DNA of 64,000 bases from Chryseobacterium sp. 18061. Lineage in GTDB: Bacteria; Pseudomonadota; Gammaproteobacteria; Enterobacterales; Enterobacteriaceae. The translations under genes and the position numbers were made by a program. The first letter of the stretch is position 1; every line of letters begins with the position of its first letter. Below the pieces are notes generated by a model. The model was not told where the DNA came from. It worked only from the letters and a program-made list of their open reading frames with translations, and ran no database searches. Shown here piece by piece: positions 42,327 to 51,020 of this stretch. The DNA is taken from NCBI GenBank assembly GCA_902706205.1, contig CACSKA010000010.1:165661-229660 (forward strand), given 5' to 3'.

Positions 42327-43352
42327 ATGCCTTCAATTCGACTGGCTGATTTAGCTCAGCAGTTGGATGCAGAATTACACGGTGATGGCGATATCGTCAT
42401 CACCGCTGTTGCGTCCATGCAATCCGCTAAAGCAGGCCATATTACGTTCATGGTAAATCCCAAGTACCGTGAACACCTGGCCTTGTGCCAGGCCTCTGCT
42501 GTTGTGATGACGGCGGACGACTTACCTTTTGCCAAAAGCGCGGCGCTGGTAGTGAAGAACCCCTACCTGACTTACGCCCGTATGGCCCAAATTCTCGATT
42601 CTACGCCGCAGCCGGCGCAGGATATCGCCCCGAGCGCGGTGGTTGATGCTACTGCGAAACTCGGTCAAAACGTCTCTATCGGCGCGAATGCGGTTATCGA
42701 ATCCGGGGTTGTTCTCGGCGATAACGTCCGTATTGGTGCGGGTTGTTTCATTGGTAAAGACACGACTATCGGTGCAGGAACCCGCCTATGGGCGAACGTC
42801 TCCGTTTACCATGAAATTGAGATCGGTGAAAATTGCCTGATCCAATCCAGCACTGTTATCGGCTCAGACGGCTTCGGTTATGCCAACGATCGTGGCAACT
42901 GGGTGAAGATCCCCCAACTGGGCCGCGTCATTATTGGCGATCGCGTGGAGATCGGTGCATGCACCACAATCGATCGCGGTGCGCTTGACGATACCGTTAT
43001 CGGCAATGGCGTTATCATTGATAACCAGTGCCAGATTGCGCACAACGTGGTCATCGGTGACAATACCGCCGTTGCAGGCGGCGTTATCATGGCAGGCAGC
43101 CTGAAAATTGGCCGTTACTGCATGATCGGCGGTGCGAGCGTTATCAATGGCCACATGGAAATCTGCGACAAAGTCACAGTGACCGGAATGGGCATGGTTA
43201 TGCGCCCGATCACTGAGCCTGGTGTATACTCCTCAGGCATTCCGCTGCAGCCGAATAAGGCCTGGCGTAAAACCGCTGCGCTGGTGATGAATATTGATGA
43301 CATGAGCAAGCGTCTCAAAGCTCTTGAGCGTAAAACCAGTCAACAAGACTAA
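42327..43352 (+). CDS. lpxD: LpxD, UDP-3-O-(3-hydroxymyristoyl)glucosamine N-acyltransferase
   Basis: LpxD adds the N-linked 3-hydroxymyristoyl chain in lipid A synthesis. The 341 residues have an N-terminal uridine-binding domain, then left-handed beta-helix hexapeptide repeats (about 100-300) with the catalytic histidine in QIAHNVVIGDN (near 239), and a C-terminal helix. E. coli length. It begins three bases after skp. Confidence 0.98.
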   Translation: MPSIRLADLAQQLDAELHGDGDIVITAVASMQSAKAGHITFMVNPKYREHLALCQASAVVMTADDLPFAKSAALVVKNPYLTYARMAQILDSTPQPAQDIAPSAVVDATAKLGQNVSIGANAVIESGVVLGDNVRIGAGCFIGKDTTIGAGTRLWANVSVYHEIEIGENCLIQSSTVIGSDGFGYANDRGNWVKIPQLGRVIIGDRVEIGACTTIDRGALDDTVIGNGVIIDNQCQIAHNVVIGDNTAVAGGVIMAGSLKIGRYCMIGGASVINGHMEICDKVTVTGMGMVMRPITEPGVYSSGIPLQPNKAWRKTAALVMNIDDMSKRLKALERKTSQQD

Positions 43353-43454
43353 CGACTCACCCTAAGCGCCAACCTTCCCGGCCTGTCTGATTTCTTATAA
43401 TCCGGCAGGCCGTGTTATTATTGCATTTCAGTATATTTAGACAGGAAGAGTATT

Positions 43455-43910
43455 TTGACTACTGACACTCATACTCTGCACATTGAAGAGATTCTGGAAC
43501 TTCTGCCACACCGTTACCCGTTCTTACTGGTCGATCGTGTGCTGGACTTTGAAGAAGGTCGTTTTCTGCGCGCAGTTAAAAATGTCACCGTGAATGAGCC
43601 ATTTTTCCAGGGGCATTTTCCGGGCAAACCGATTTTTCCAGGCGTGCTGATTCTGGAAGCCATGGCGCAAGCCACTGGTATTCTGGCATTCAAGAGCGTG
43701 GGTAAACTCGAACCAGGTGAACTTTACTACTTCGCTGGTATCGATGAAGCGCGCTTTAAGCGTCCAGTCGTGCCAGGAGATCAGATGATCATGGAAGTCA
43801 CCTTTGAGAAAACTCGCCGTGGCCTCACCCGCTTTAAAGGCGTGGCGATGGTTGACGGTAAAGTTGTTTGCGAAGCGACGATGATGTGTGCTCGTAGCCG
43901 GGAGGCCTGA
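43455..43910 (+). CDS. fabZ: FabZ, 3-hydroxyacyl-[acyl-carrier-protein] dehydratase
   Basis: FabZ dehydrates 3-hydroxyacyl-ACPs in fatty acid elongation and competes with LpxA for 3-hydroxymyristoyl-ACP, the balance set by LpxC turnover. The 151-residue hot-dog protein keeps catalytic H54 (GHFPGKP) and E68 (LILEAMAQ). Translation begins at TTG, as in E. coli, after a GGAAGAG ribosome binding site. The lpxA GTG lies three bases after its stop. Confidence 0.98.
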   Translation: MTTDTHTLHIEEILELLPHRYPFLLVDRVLDFEEGRFLRAVKNVTVNEPFFQGHFPGKPIFPGVLILEAMAQATGILAFKSVGKLEPGELYYFAGIDEARFKRPVVPGDQMIMEVTFEKTRRGLTRFKGVAMVDGKVVCEATMMCARSREA

Positions 43911-43913
43911 TAC

Positions 43914-44702
43914 GTGATTGATAAAACTGCCTTTATCCATCCTACTGCCATTGTGGAAGAGGGTGCCGTTATCGGTGCCAACGCTCACATTGGTCCGTTT
44001 TGTATTGTAGGTTCAGACGTCAGCATTGGCGAAGGGACCGTACTGAAGTCTCATGTTGTGGTTAACGGTCATACGACTATTGGCCGTGACAATGAAATCT
44101 ATCAGTTTGCTTCCATCGGGGAAGTTAACCAGGATCTTAAATACGCTGGCGAACCGACTCGTGTGGAGATTGGCGATCGCAACCGCATCCGCGAAAGCGT
44201 CACCATTCATCGTGGCACAGTACAGGGCGGCGGATTGACGAAGGTAGGCAGCGACAACCTGCTGATGATCAACGCCCACGTGGCGCACGATTGTACAGTC
44301 GGCGATCGCTGTATTCTTGCCAACAACGCAACGCTGGCAGGTCACGTATCTTTGGACGATTTTGTTATTGTCGGTGGCATGACGGCTGTCCATCAATTCT
44401 GCACCATTGGTGCACACGTGATGGTTGGTGGCTGCTCCGGCGTAGCTCAGGACGTCCCTCCGTACGTTATCGCGCAGGGCAACCACGCCATGCCTTACGG
44501 TGTAAACATCGAAGGGCTGAAGCGCCGTGGTTTCAGTCGAGAAGCGATCATTGCGATTCGCAATGCGTATAAAGTGCTGTACCGCAGCGGTAAAACGCTG
44601 GAAGAAGCCAAACCAGAAATTGCTGAACTTGCAGAGCAACACCCTGAGGTGAAAGCTTTCTCTGACTTCTTCGAACGTTCTACGCGTGGTTTGATTCGTT
44701 AA
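43914..44702 (+). CDS. lpxA: LpxA, UDP-N-acetylglucosamine acyltransferase
   Basis: LpxA adds 3-hydroxymyristoyl to the 3-OH of UDP-GlcNAc, the first step of lipid A. The 262 residues form a beta-helix of hexapeptide repeats (1-185) with catalytic H125 in NAHVAHDC, and a C-terminal helical domain. It starts at GTG (MIDKTAFIHP) as in E. coli. Its TAA stop shares an A with the lpxB ATG (TAATG). Confidence 0.98.
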   Translation: MIDKTAFIHPTAIVEEGAVIGANAHIGPFCIVGSDVSIGEGTVLKSHVVVNGHTTIGRDNEIYQFASIGEVNQDLKYAGEPTRVEIGDRNRIRESVTIHRGTVQGGGLTKVGSDNLLMINAHVAHDCTVGDRCILANNATLAGHVSLDDFVIVGGMTAVHQFCTIGAHVMVGGCSGVAQDVPPYVIAQGNHAMPYGVNIEGLKRRGFSREAIIAIRNAYKVLYRSGKTLEEAKPEIAELAEQHPEVKAFSDFFERSTRGLIR

Positions 44703-45847
44703 TGTCTGAACGCCCATTAACGATAGCCCTGGTCGCCGGAGAAACCTCCGGCGATATTCTTGGTGCCGGTCTGATTCGCGCATTGAAAGCGCGGGTGCCG
44801 AATGCCCGATTCGTCGGTGTCGCCGGGCCATTAATGCAAGCTGAAGGCTGTGAAGCCTGGTACGAAATGGAAGAACTGGCGGTAATGGGGATCGTCGAAG
44901 TCCTCGGTCGTCTGCGTCGTCTGCTGCACATTCGCTCCGATCTGACCCGCCGTTTTACCGAACTCAAGCCGGACGTTTTCGTCGGCATTGATGCGCCTGA
45001 CTTCAACATTACCCTTGAGGGGAATCTGAAGAAACACGGCCTCAAAACTATTCATTACGTTAGCCCGTCCGTCTGGGCCTGGCGCCAAAAACGTGTTTTC
45101 AAAATTGGCAGAGCCACCGATCTGGTGCTCGCATTTCTGCCTTTCGAAAAAGCGTTTTATGACCGATTCAATGTTCCCTGCCGTTTTATCGGCCACACGA
45201 TGGCAGATACCATGCCGTTGGACCCTGATAAAAACGCCGCCAGAGACACGTTGGGCATTGCCCACGATGTCCATTGTCTGGCACTGCTGCCAGGTAGTCG
45301 CGGCGCTGAAGTGGAAATGCTCAGTGCCGATTTCCTGAAAACGGCACAGCTGCTGCGCAACCATTATCCCGATCTGGAAGTCGTTGTGCCGCTGGTTAAC
45401 GCCAAACGCCGCGAGCAGTTTGAGCGTATCAAAGCAGAAGTGGCGCCCGACTTGAATGTTCACATGCTCAACGGAATGGGTCGAGAAGCGATGATTGCCA
45501 GCGATGCTGCTCTGTTGGCCTCAGGCACAGCAGCGCTCGAATGCATGCTGGCGAAATGCCCAATGGTCGTGGGTTATCGCATGAAGCCGTTCACTTTCTG
45601 GCTGGCGAAACGACTGGTGAAAACTGACTACGTGTCGCTACCTAATCTGCTGGCAGGTCGGGAACTGGTGAAAGAACTCTTGCAGGATGAGTGTCAGCCG
45701 GAGCTGCTCGCAAAAGCGCTACAGCCGTTGCTGGCGGATGGCAAAACCAGCCACGCAATGCATGACACCTTCCGTGAACTGCACCAGCAGATTCGCTGCA
45801 ATGCCGACGAGCAGGCAGCCAATGCGGTGCTGGAGCTGGCACAATGA
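44702..45847 (+). CDS. lpxB: LpxB, lipid A disaccharide synthase
   Basis: LpxB joins UDP-2,3-diacylglucosamine and lipid X into the lipid A disaccharide at the inner face of the membrane. The 381-residue GT19 glycosyltransferase has the N-terminal VAGETSGDILG motif, the IDAPDFN catalytic region and GSRGAEVE in the C-terminal Rossmann half. It overlaps both neighbours by a few bases (TAATG with lpxA, ATGA with rnhB). Confidence 0.97.
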   Translation: MSERPLTIALVAGETSGDILGAGLIRALKARVPNARFVGVAGPLMQAEGCEAWYEMEELAVMGIVEVLGRLRRLLHIRSDLTRRFTELKPDVFVGIDAPDFNITLEGNLKKHGLKTIHYVSPSVWAWRQKRVFKIGRATDLVLAFLPFEKAFYDRFNVPCRFIGHTMADTMPLDPDKNAARDTLGIAHDVHCLALLPGSRGAEVEMLSADFLKTAQLLRNHYPDLEVVVPLVNAKRREQFERIKAEVAPDLNVHMLNGMGREAMIASDAALLASGTAALECMLAKCPMVVGYRMKPFTFWLAKRLVKTDYVSLPNLLAGRELVKELLQDECQPELLAKALQPLLADGKTSHAMHDTFRELHQQIRCNADEQAANAVLELAQ

Positions 45848-46440
45848 CAGACATGTTTATCTATCCGCATATCCATTTGGTGGCGGGTGTCGACGAAGTG
45901 GGTCGCGGTCCGTTAGTGGGCGCGGTGGTTACCGCTGCAGTAATCCTCGATCCGGCGCGGCCGATTATCGGTCTGAATGATTCCAAAAAATTGAGTGAAA
46001 AACGCCGCCTGGCGCTGTTCGATGAAATCAAGGAGAAGGCGCTAAGCTGGAGCCTCGGTCGTGCAGAGCCGCACGAAATCGACGAACTCAACATTCTGCA
46101 TGCCACGATGCTGGCGATGCAACGCGCCGTTGCAGGCCTGCACATTTCACCGGAATACGTGCTGATTGACGGTAATCGCTGTCCGACGCTGCCGGTACCG
46201 TCAATGGCGGTCGTCAAAGGCGACAGCCGGGTAGCGGAAATCAGTGCAGCATCTATTCTGGCGAAAGTGTCCCGCGATGCGGAAATGGCCGCACTGGACA
46301 TTACCTTCCCCGAATATGGCTTCGCGCAGCATAAGGGATACCCTACGGCTTTCCATCTGGAAAAGCTGGCTCTACATGGCGCCACCGAACACCACCGGCG
46401 CAGTTTCGGGCCTGTTAAACGCGCTCTGGGCATTGCCTGA
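45844..46440 (+). CDS. rnhB: RnhB, ribonuclease HII
   Basis: RNase HII removes single ribonucleotides misincorporated into DNA and works on RNA-DNA hybrids. The 198 residues contain the catalytic pair D17-E18 in AGVDEVGRGPL, the YVLIDGNR aspartate and the last acidic ligand in SRDAEM. Here a start giving MTDMFIYPH overlaps lpxB by four bases; an in-frame ATG three codons later is possible. dnaE follows by 23 bp. Confidence 0.96.
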   Translation: MTDMFIYPHIHLVAGVDEVGRGPLVGAVVTAAVILDPARPIIGLNDSKKLSEKRRLALFDEIKEKALSWSLGRAEPHEIDELNILHATMLAMQRAVAGLHISPEYVLIDGNRCPTLPVPSMAVVKGDSRVAEISAASILAKVSRDAEMAALDITFPEYGFAQHKGYPTAFHLEKLALHGATEHHRRSFGPVKRALGIA

Positions 46441-46463
46441 ATAAGTAAAGCGGGATTCTGAAG

Positions 46464-49400
46464 ATGGCTGAACCACGTTTCGTACACCTGCGGGTGCATA
46501 GCGACTACTCCATGATTGATGGGCTGGCGAAGACCGGGCCGCTGGTGAAAAAGGCGGCCGCTCTCGGTATGCCTGCGTTGGCGATCACCGATTTCACCAA
46601 CCTCTGCGGCCTGGTGAAGTTCTACGGCGCGGGTCACGGAGCCGGTCTGAAACCGATTATCGGTGCGGATTTCCACGTTCAAAGCGAGCTGTTTGCCGAT
46701 GAGCTGACACAGCTGACGGTCATTGCCACCAACAACGAAGGCTATCAGAACCTGACGTTGCTTATTTCACGCGCCTATCAGCGCGGGTACGGCGCACAAG
46801 GGCCATATATCGACAGGGACTGGCTGGTTGAGCAGAAGGAAGGGTTGATCCTGCTGTCCGGCGCACGAATGGGCGATGTGGGCCGGGCATTGTTGCGCGG
46901 CAACAGGGCGCTGGCCGAACAGTGTGCTGCGTTTTACCAAGAGCATTTCCCGGATCGCTACTATCTGGAGCTGATCCGTACCGGTCGTCAGGACGAAGAA
47001 AATTACCTGCACGCGGCGGTAAAACTGGCTGAAGAGTGTGGTTTACCTGTCGTAGCAACCAACGATGTGCGTTTTATTGATGCCAGCGACTTTGACGCAC
47101 ATGAAATTCGCGTGGCCATTCACGACGGTTTCACGCTCGACGATCCTAAGCGACCGCGCAACTATTCGACGCAGCAGTACATGCGTAACGAAGACGAGAT
47201 GTGCGAACTGTTTTCCGATATTCCGGAAGCGCTGGCCAATACTGTTGAAATTGCTAAACGCTGCAACGTCACCGTCCGTCTTGGTGAATACTTCCTGCCG
47301 CAGTTCCCTACCGGGGAAATGACCACCGAAGATTTCCTCGTCGTGAAATCGAAAGAAGGGCTCGAAGATCGTCTTGAATTCCTGTTTCCGGACCCGGCCG
47401 TACGTGCTGAAAAACGCCAGCCGTACGATGAGCGTCTGGACATCGAACTTCAGGTTATCAACCAGATGGGGTTCCCGGGCTACTTCCTTATCGTAATGGA
47501 ATTCATCCAGTGGTCGAAGGATAACGGTGTGCCTGTAGGTCCGGGACGTGGTTCCGGTGCAGGCTCGCTGGTGGCGTATGCGCTGAAAATTACCGACCTC
47601 GATCCGCTGGAATTCGACCTGCTGTTCGAACGTTTCCTTAACCCGGAACGTGTATCTATGCCCGACTTCGACGTTGACTTCTGTATGGAGAAACGCGACC
47701 AGGTTATCGAACACGTGGCGGAAATGTACGGTCGCGACGCGGTATCGCAGATTATTACCTTCGGTACGATGGCGGCGAAAGCGGTTATCCGCGACGTGGG
47801 CCGCGTGCTCGGCCACCCGTACGGTTTCGTTGATCGCATCTCCAAATTGGTGCCGCCCGACCCGGGCATGACGCTTGCCAAAGCCTTTGAAGCTGAACCA
47901 CAGCTGCCGGAAATCTACGAGGCAGATGAAGAGGTTCGCGGGCTGATTGATATGGCGCGTCAGCTCGAAGGGGTCACCCGTAACGCCGGTAAGCACGCCG
48001 GCGGCGTGGTTATCGCGCCGACTAAAATTACCGACTTTGCCCCGCTGTACTGCGATGAATCCGGGCTTCATCCGGTGACCCAGTTCGATAAAAACGACGT
48101 GGAATATGCCGGCCTGGTGAAGTTTGACTTCCTGGGTCTGCGTACGCTGACGATCATCGACTGGGCGTTGAAGATGATCAACCCGCGCCGGGCGAAGCAG
48201 GGCTTAGAGCCGATTGATATCGCCTCTATCCCGTTGGAAGATAAGAAAAGCTTCGACATGCTGCAACGCTCGGAAACCACGGCGGTGTTCCAGCTTGAAT
48301 CCCGCGGCATGAAAGACCTGATTAAGCGTCTGCAGCCCGACTGCTTCGAAGATATGATAGCCCTGGTGGCCCTGTTCCGTCCGGGGCCGCTGCAGTCCGG
48401 CATGGTAGATAACTTTATCGACCGTAAGCACGGGCGTGAAGAGATTTCCTATCCTGACGTACAATGGCAGCACGAAAGCCTGAAAACTGTACTGGAGCCG
48501 ACCTACGGCATCATCCTGTACCAGGAACAGGTTATGCAGATTGCCCAGGTACTGTCGGGTTATACCCTCGGCGGCGCGGATATGCTGCGTCGTGCGATGG
48601 GTAAGAAAAAGCCCGAAGAGATGGCCAAGCAACGTGGCACGTTCGAAGAAGGCGCAATCAACAACGGCGTCGACGGCGAACTGTCGATGAAAATCTTCGA
48701 CCTGGTGGAAAAATTCGCCGGGTACGGCTTTAACAAATCGCACTCTGCGGCCTATGCGCTGGTTTCTTACCAGACGCTGTGGTTGAAGGCACACTATCCG
48801 GCTGAATTTATGGCAGCGGTCATGACGGCCGATATGGATAACACCGAGAAAGTCGTCGGGTTGGTGGATGAGTGCTGGCGCATGGGGCTGAAAATTCTGC
48901 CGCCGGATATCAACTCCGGGCTGTATCATTTCCATGTCAATGACGAAGGGGAAATCGTTTACGGTATCGGTGCGATTAAAGGCGTCGGCGAAGGCCCGAT
49001 TGAAGCGATTCTTGAAGCACGTAACGAAGGCGGTTATTTCCGCGAGCTGTTTGACCTCTGCGCCCGCGTAGACACCAAAAAGCTCAACAAACGCGTGCTT
49101 GAAAAACTGATTATGTCCGGGGCGTTTGACCGCCTCGGTCCGCACCGCGCGGCGCTGGCAAACTCGCTGCCTGACGCATTAAAAGCGGCAGATCAGCATG
49201 CCAAAGCCGAAGCCATTGGCCAGGCGGATATGTTCGGCGTTCTGGCCGATGAGCCTGAACAGGTGGAACAATCCTACGCCAGCTGCCAGCCGTGGCCGGA
49301 ACAAATCGTACTGGATGGTGAACGTGAAACGTTAGGTTTATACCTGACCGGCCACCCGATCACCCAGTATCTCAGAGAAATTGAGCGCTATGTCGGCGGC

Positions 49401-49946
49401 CTGAGGCTTAAAGACATGCATCCGACCGATCGTGGTAAAGTGACCACGGCGGCGGGGCTCGTGATTGCTTCGCGGGTAATGGTCACCAAGCGAGGCAATC
49501 GTATCGGCATCTGTACGCTGGATGACCGTTCCGGGCGGCTGGAGGTGATGTTGTTCACCGACGCGCTGGATAAATACCAGCATTTGCTGGAAAAAGACCG
49601 CATACTTATCGTCAGCGGACAGGTCAGCTTTGATGACTTCAGCGGGGGGCTTAAAATGACCGCCCGTGAAGTTATGGACATTGACGAAGCCCGGGAAAAA
49701 TATGCTCGCGGGCTTGCTATCTCGCTGACGGACAGGCAAATTGATGACCAGCTTTTAAACCGTCTCCGTCAGTCTCTGGAACCCCATCGTTCGGGGACTA
49801 TTCCAGTACATCTCTACTATCAGAGGGCTGATGCACGCGCACGGCTGCGCTTTGGCGCGACCTGGCGTGTTTCTCCGAGCGACCGTTTACTGAACGAGTT
49901 GCGTGGCCTCATTGGGTCGGAGCAGGTGGAACTGGAGTTTGACTAA
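46464..49946 (+). CDS. dnaE: DnaE, DNA polymerase III alpha subunit
   Basis: DnaE is the replicative polymerase catalytic subunit. The 1160 residues (E. coli length) include an N-terminal PHP domain (HLRVHSDYSMIDG), the palm with catalytic aspartates in PDFDVDF (about 400-406), the third aspartate near 555, a helix-hairpin-helix region, an OB fold (VMVTKRGNRIGICTLDD near 1000) and the beta-clamp binding motif QADMFG (about 920). Highly expressed codon use matches its neighbours. Confidence 0.98.
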   Translation: MAEPRFVHLRVHSDYSMIDGLAKTGPLVKKAAALGMPALAITDFTNLCGLVKFYGAGHGAGLKPIIGADFHVQSELFADELTQLTVIATNNEGYQNLTLLISRAYQRGYGAQGPYIDRDWLVEQKEGLILLSGARMGDVGRALLRGNRALAEQCAAFYQEHFPDRYYLELIRTGRQDEENYLHAAVKLAEECGLPVVATNDVRFIDASDFDAHEIRVAIHDGFTLDDPKRPRNYSTQQYMRNEDEMCELFSDIPEALANTVEIAKRCNVTVRLGEYFLPQFPTGEMTTEDFLVVKSKEGLEDRLEFLFPDPAVRAEKRQPYDERLDIELQVINQMGFPGYFLIVMEFIQWSKDNGVPVGPGRGSGAGSLVAYALKITDLDPLEFDLLFERFLNPERVSMPDFDVDFCMEKRDQVIEHVAEMYGRDAVSQIITFGTMAAKAVIRDVGRVLGHPYGFVDRISKLVPPDPGMTLAKAFEAEPQLPEIYEADEEVRGLIDMARQLEGVTRNAGKHAGGVVIAPTKITDFAPLYCDESGLHPVTQFDKNDVEYAGLVKFDFLGLRTLTIIDWALKMINPRRAKQGLEPIDIASIPLEDKKSFDMLQRSETTAVFQLESRGMKDLIKRLQPDCFEDMIALVALFRPGPLQSGMVDNFIDRKHGREEISYPDVQWQHESLKTVLEPTYGIILYQEQVMQIAQVLSGYTLGGADMLRRAMGKKKPEEMAKQRGTFEEGAINNGVDGELSMKIFDLVEKFAGYGFNKSHSAAYALVSYQTLWLKAHYPAEFMAAVMTADMDNTEKVVGLVDECWRMGLKILPPDINSGLYHFHVNDEGEIVYGIGAIKGVGEGPIEAILEARNEGGYFRELFDLCARVDTKKLNKRVLEKLIMSGAFDRLGPHRAALANSLPDALKAADQHAKAEAIGQADMFGVLADEPEQVEQSYASCQPWPEQIVLDGERETLGLYLTGHPITQYLREIERYVGGLRLKDMHPTDRGKVTTAAGLVIASRVMVTKRGNRIGICTLDDRSGRLEVMLFTDALDKYQHLLEKDRILIVSGQVSFDDFSGGLKMTAREVMDIDEAREKYARGLAISLTDRQIDDQLLNRLRQSLEPHRSGTIPVHLYYQRADARARLRFGATWRVSPSDRLLNELRGLIGSEQVELEFD

Positions 49947-49958
49947 TACAGGAATACT

Positions 49959-50918
49959 ATGAGTCTGAATTTCCTTGATTTCGAACAGCCGATTGCAGAG
50001 CTGGAAGCGAAAATCGATTCTCTGACCGCCGTGGGCCGTCAGGATGAAAAACTGGATATTAACATCGACGAAGAAGTGCATCGTCTGCGTGAAAAAAGCG
50101 TAGAACTGACACGTAAAATCTTCGCCGATCTTGGTGCATGGCAAGTGGCCCAGCTGGCACGCCATCCGCAGCGCCCATATACCCTGGATTATCTGCGCCT
50201 GGCGTTCGATGAGTTTGACGAGCTGGCGGGCGATCGTGCCTATGCCGACGACAAAGCTATTGTCGGCGGTATCGCACGTCTGGATGGGCGCCCGGTGATG
50301 GTCATTGGTCACCAGAAAGGCCGTGAAACCAAAGAGAAAATTCGCCGCAACTTCGGTATGCCGGCTCCGGAAGGCTACCGTAAAGCGCTGCGCCTGATGG
50401 AAATGGCTGAACGCTTCAAGATGCCAATCGTGACCTTCATCGACACCCCGGGTGCATACCCTGGCGTCGGCGCGGAAGAACGTGGTCAGTCTGAAGCGAT
50501 CGCGCGCAACCTGCGTGAAATGTCTCGCCTGAAGGTGCCGGTTATCTGCACCGTGATCGGTGAAGGCGGCTCCGGTGGTGCGTTGGCTATTGGTGTGGGT
50601 GATAAAGTGAATATGCTGCAATACAGCACCTATTCCGTTATCTCTCCAGAAGGCTGCGCCTCCATTCTGTGGAAAAGCGCTGACAAAGCGCCACTGGCAG
50701 CTGAAGCCATGGGCATCATTGCGCCGCGTCTGAAAGAGCTGAAGCTTATCGATACCGTTATCCCTGAACCACTGGGTGGCGCACATCGTAAGCCGGAAGC
50801 GATGGCAGCAAGCCTGAAAGCCCAGCTGTTGGCCGATCTGGAAGACCTGGAAGTGCTGAGCACCGAAGACCTCCTCAACCGTCGCTACCAGCGCCTGATG
50901 AGCTACGGGTACGCGTAA
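49959..50918 (+). CDS. accA: AccA, acetyl-CoA carboxylase carboxyltransferase alpha subunit
   Basis: AccA pairs with AccD to transfer carboxyl from biotin to acetyl-CoA, making malonyl-CoA for fatty acid synthesis. The 319 residues match E. coli; the crotonase-type fold is seen in TFIDTPGAYPGVGAEERGQ (about 155-173) and GEGGSGGALAIG (near 204-215). It follows dnaE by 12 bp and ends at a terminator, so the long envelope and replication block ends here. Confidence 0.98.
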   Translation: MSLNFLDFEQPIAELEAKIDSLTAVGRQDEKLDINIDEEVHRLREKSVELTRKIFADLGAWQVAQLARHPQRPYTLDYLRLAFDEFDELAGDRAYADDKAIVGGIARLDGRPVMVIGHQKGRETKEKIRRNFGMPAPEGYRKALRLMEMAERFKMPIVTFIDTPGAYPGVGAEERGQSEAIARNLREMSRLKVPVICTVIGEGGSGGALAIGVGDKVNMLQYSTYSVISPEGCASILWKSADKAPLAAEAMGIIAPRLKELKLIDTVIPEPLGGAHRKPEAMAASLKAQLLADLEDLEVLSTEDLLNRRYQRLMSYGYA

Positions 50919-50935
50919 GCGTAAAGAGTGCTCCG

Positions 50936-50964
50936 AAAAAGCCACACGTCGTGTGGCTTTTTTT
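50936..50964 (+). terminator. Terminator after accA
   Basis: AAAAAGCCACAC-GTC-GTGTGGCTTTTTTT: a seven-base stem with A and T runs, 17 bases after the accA stop. Confidence 0.9.
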
Positions 50965-51020
50965 ATAGCTGCAGTTCAGCTGCGCTATGATTAGCACAGG
51001 TTTTTTTCCAGGAGGAATGC

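Noticed and set aside
47043..50945. Several long minus-strand frames opposite dnaE and accA
   Set aside because: All are antisense shadows of conserved genes with GC-rich third positions; translations show no family motifs.
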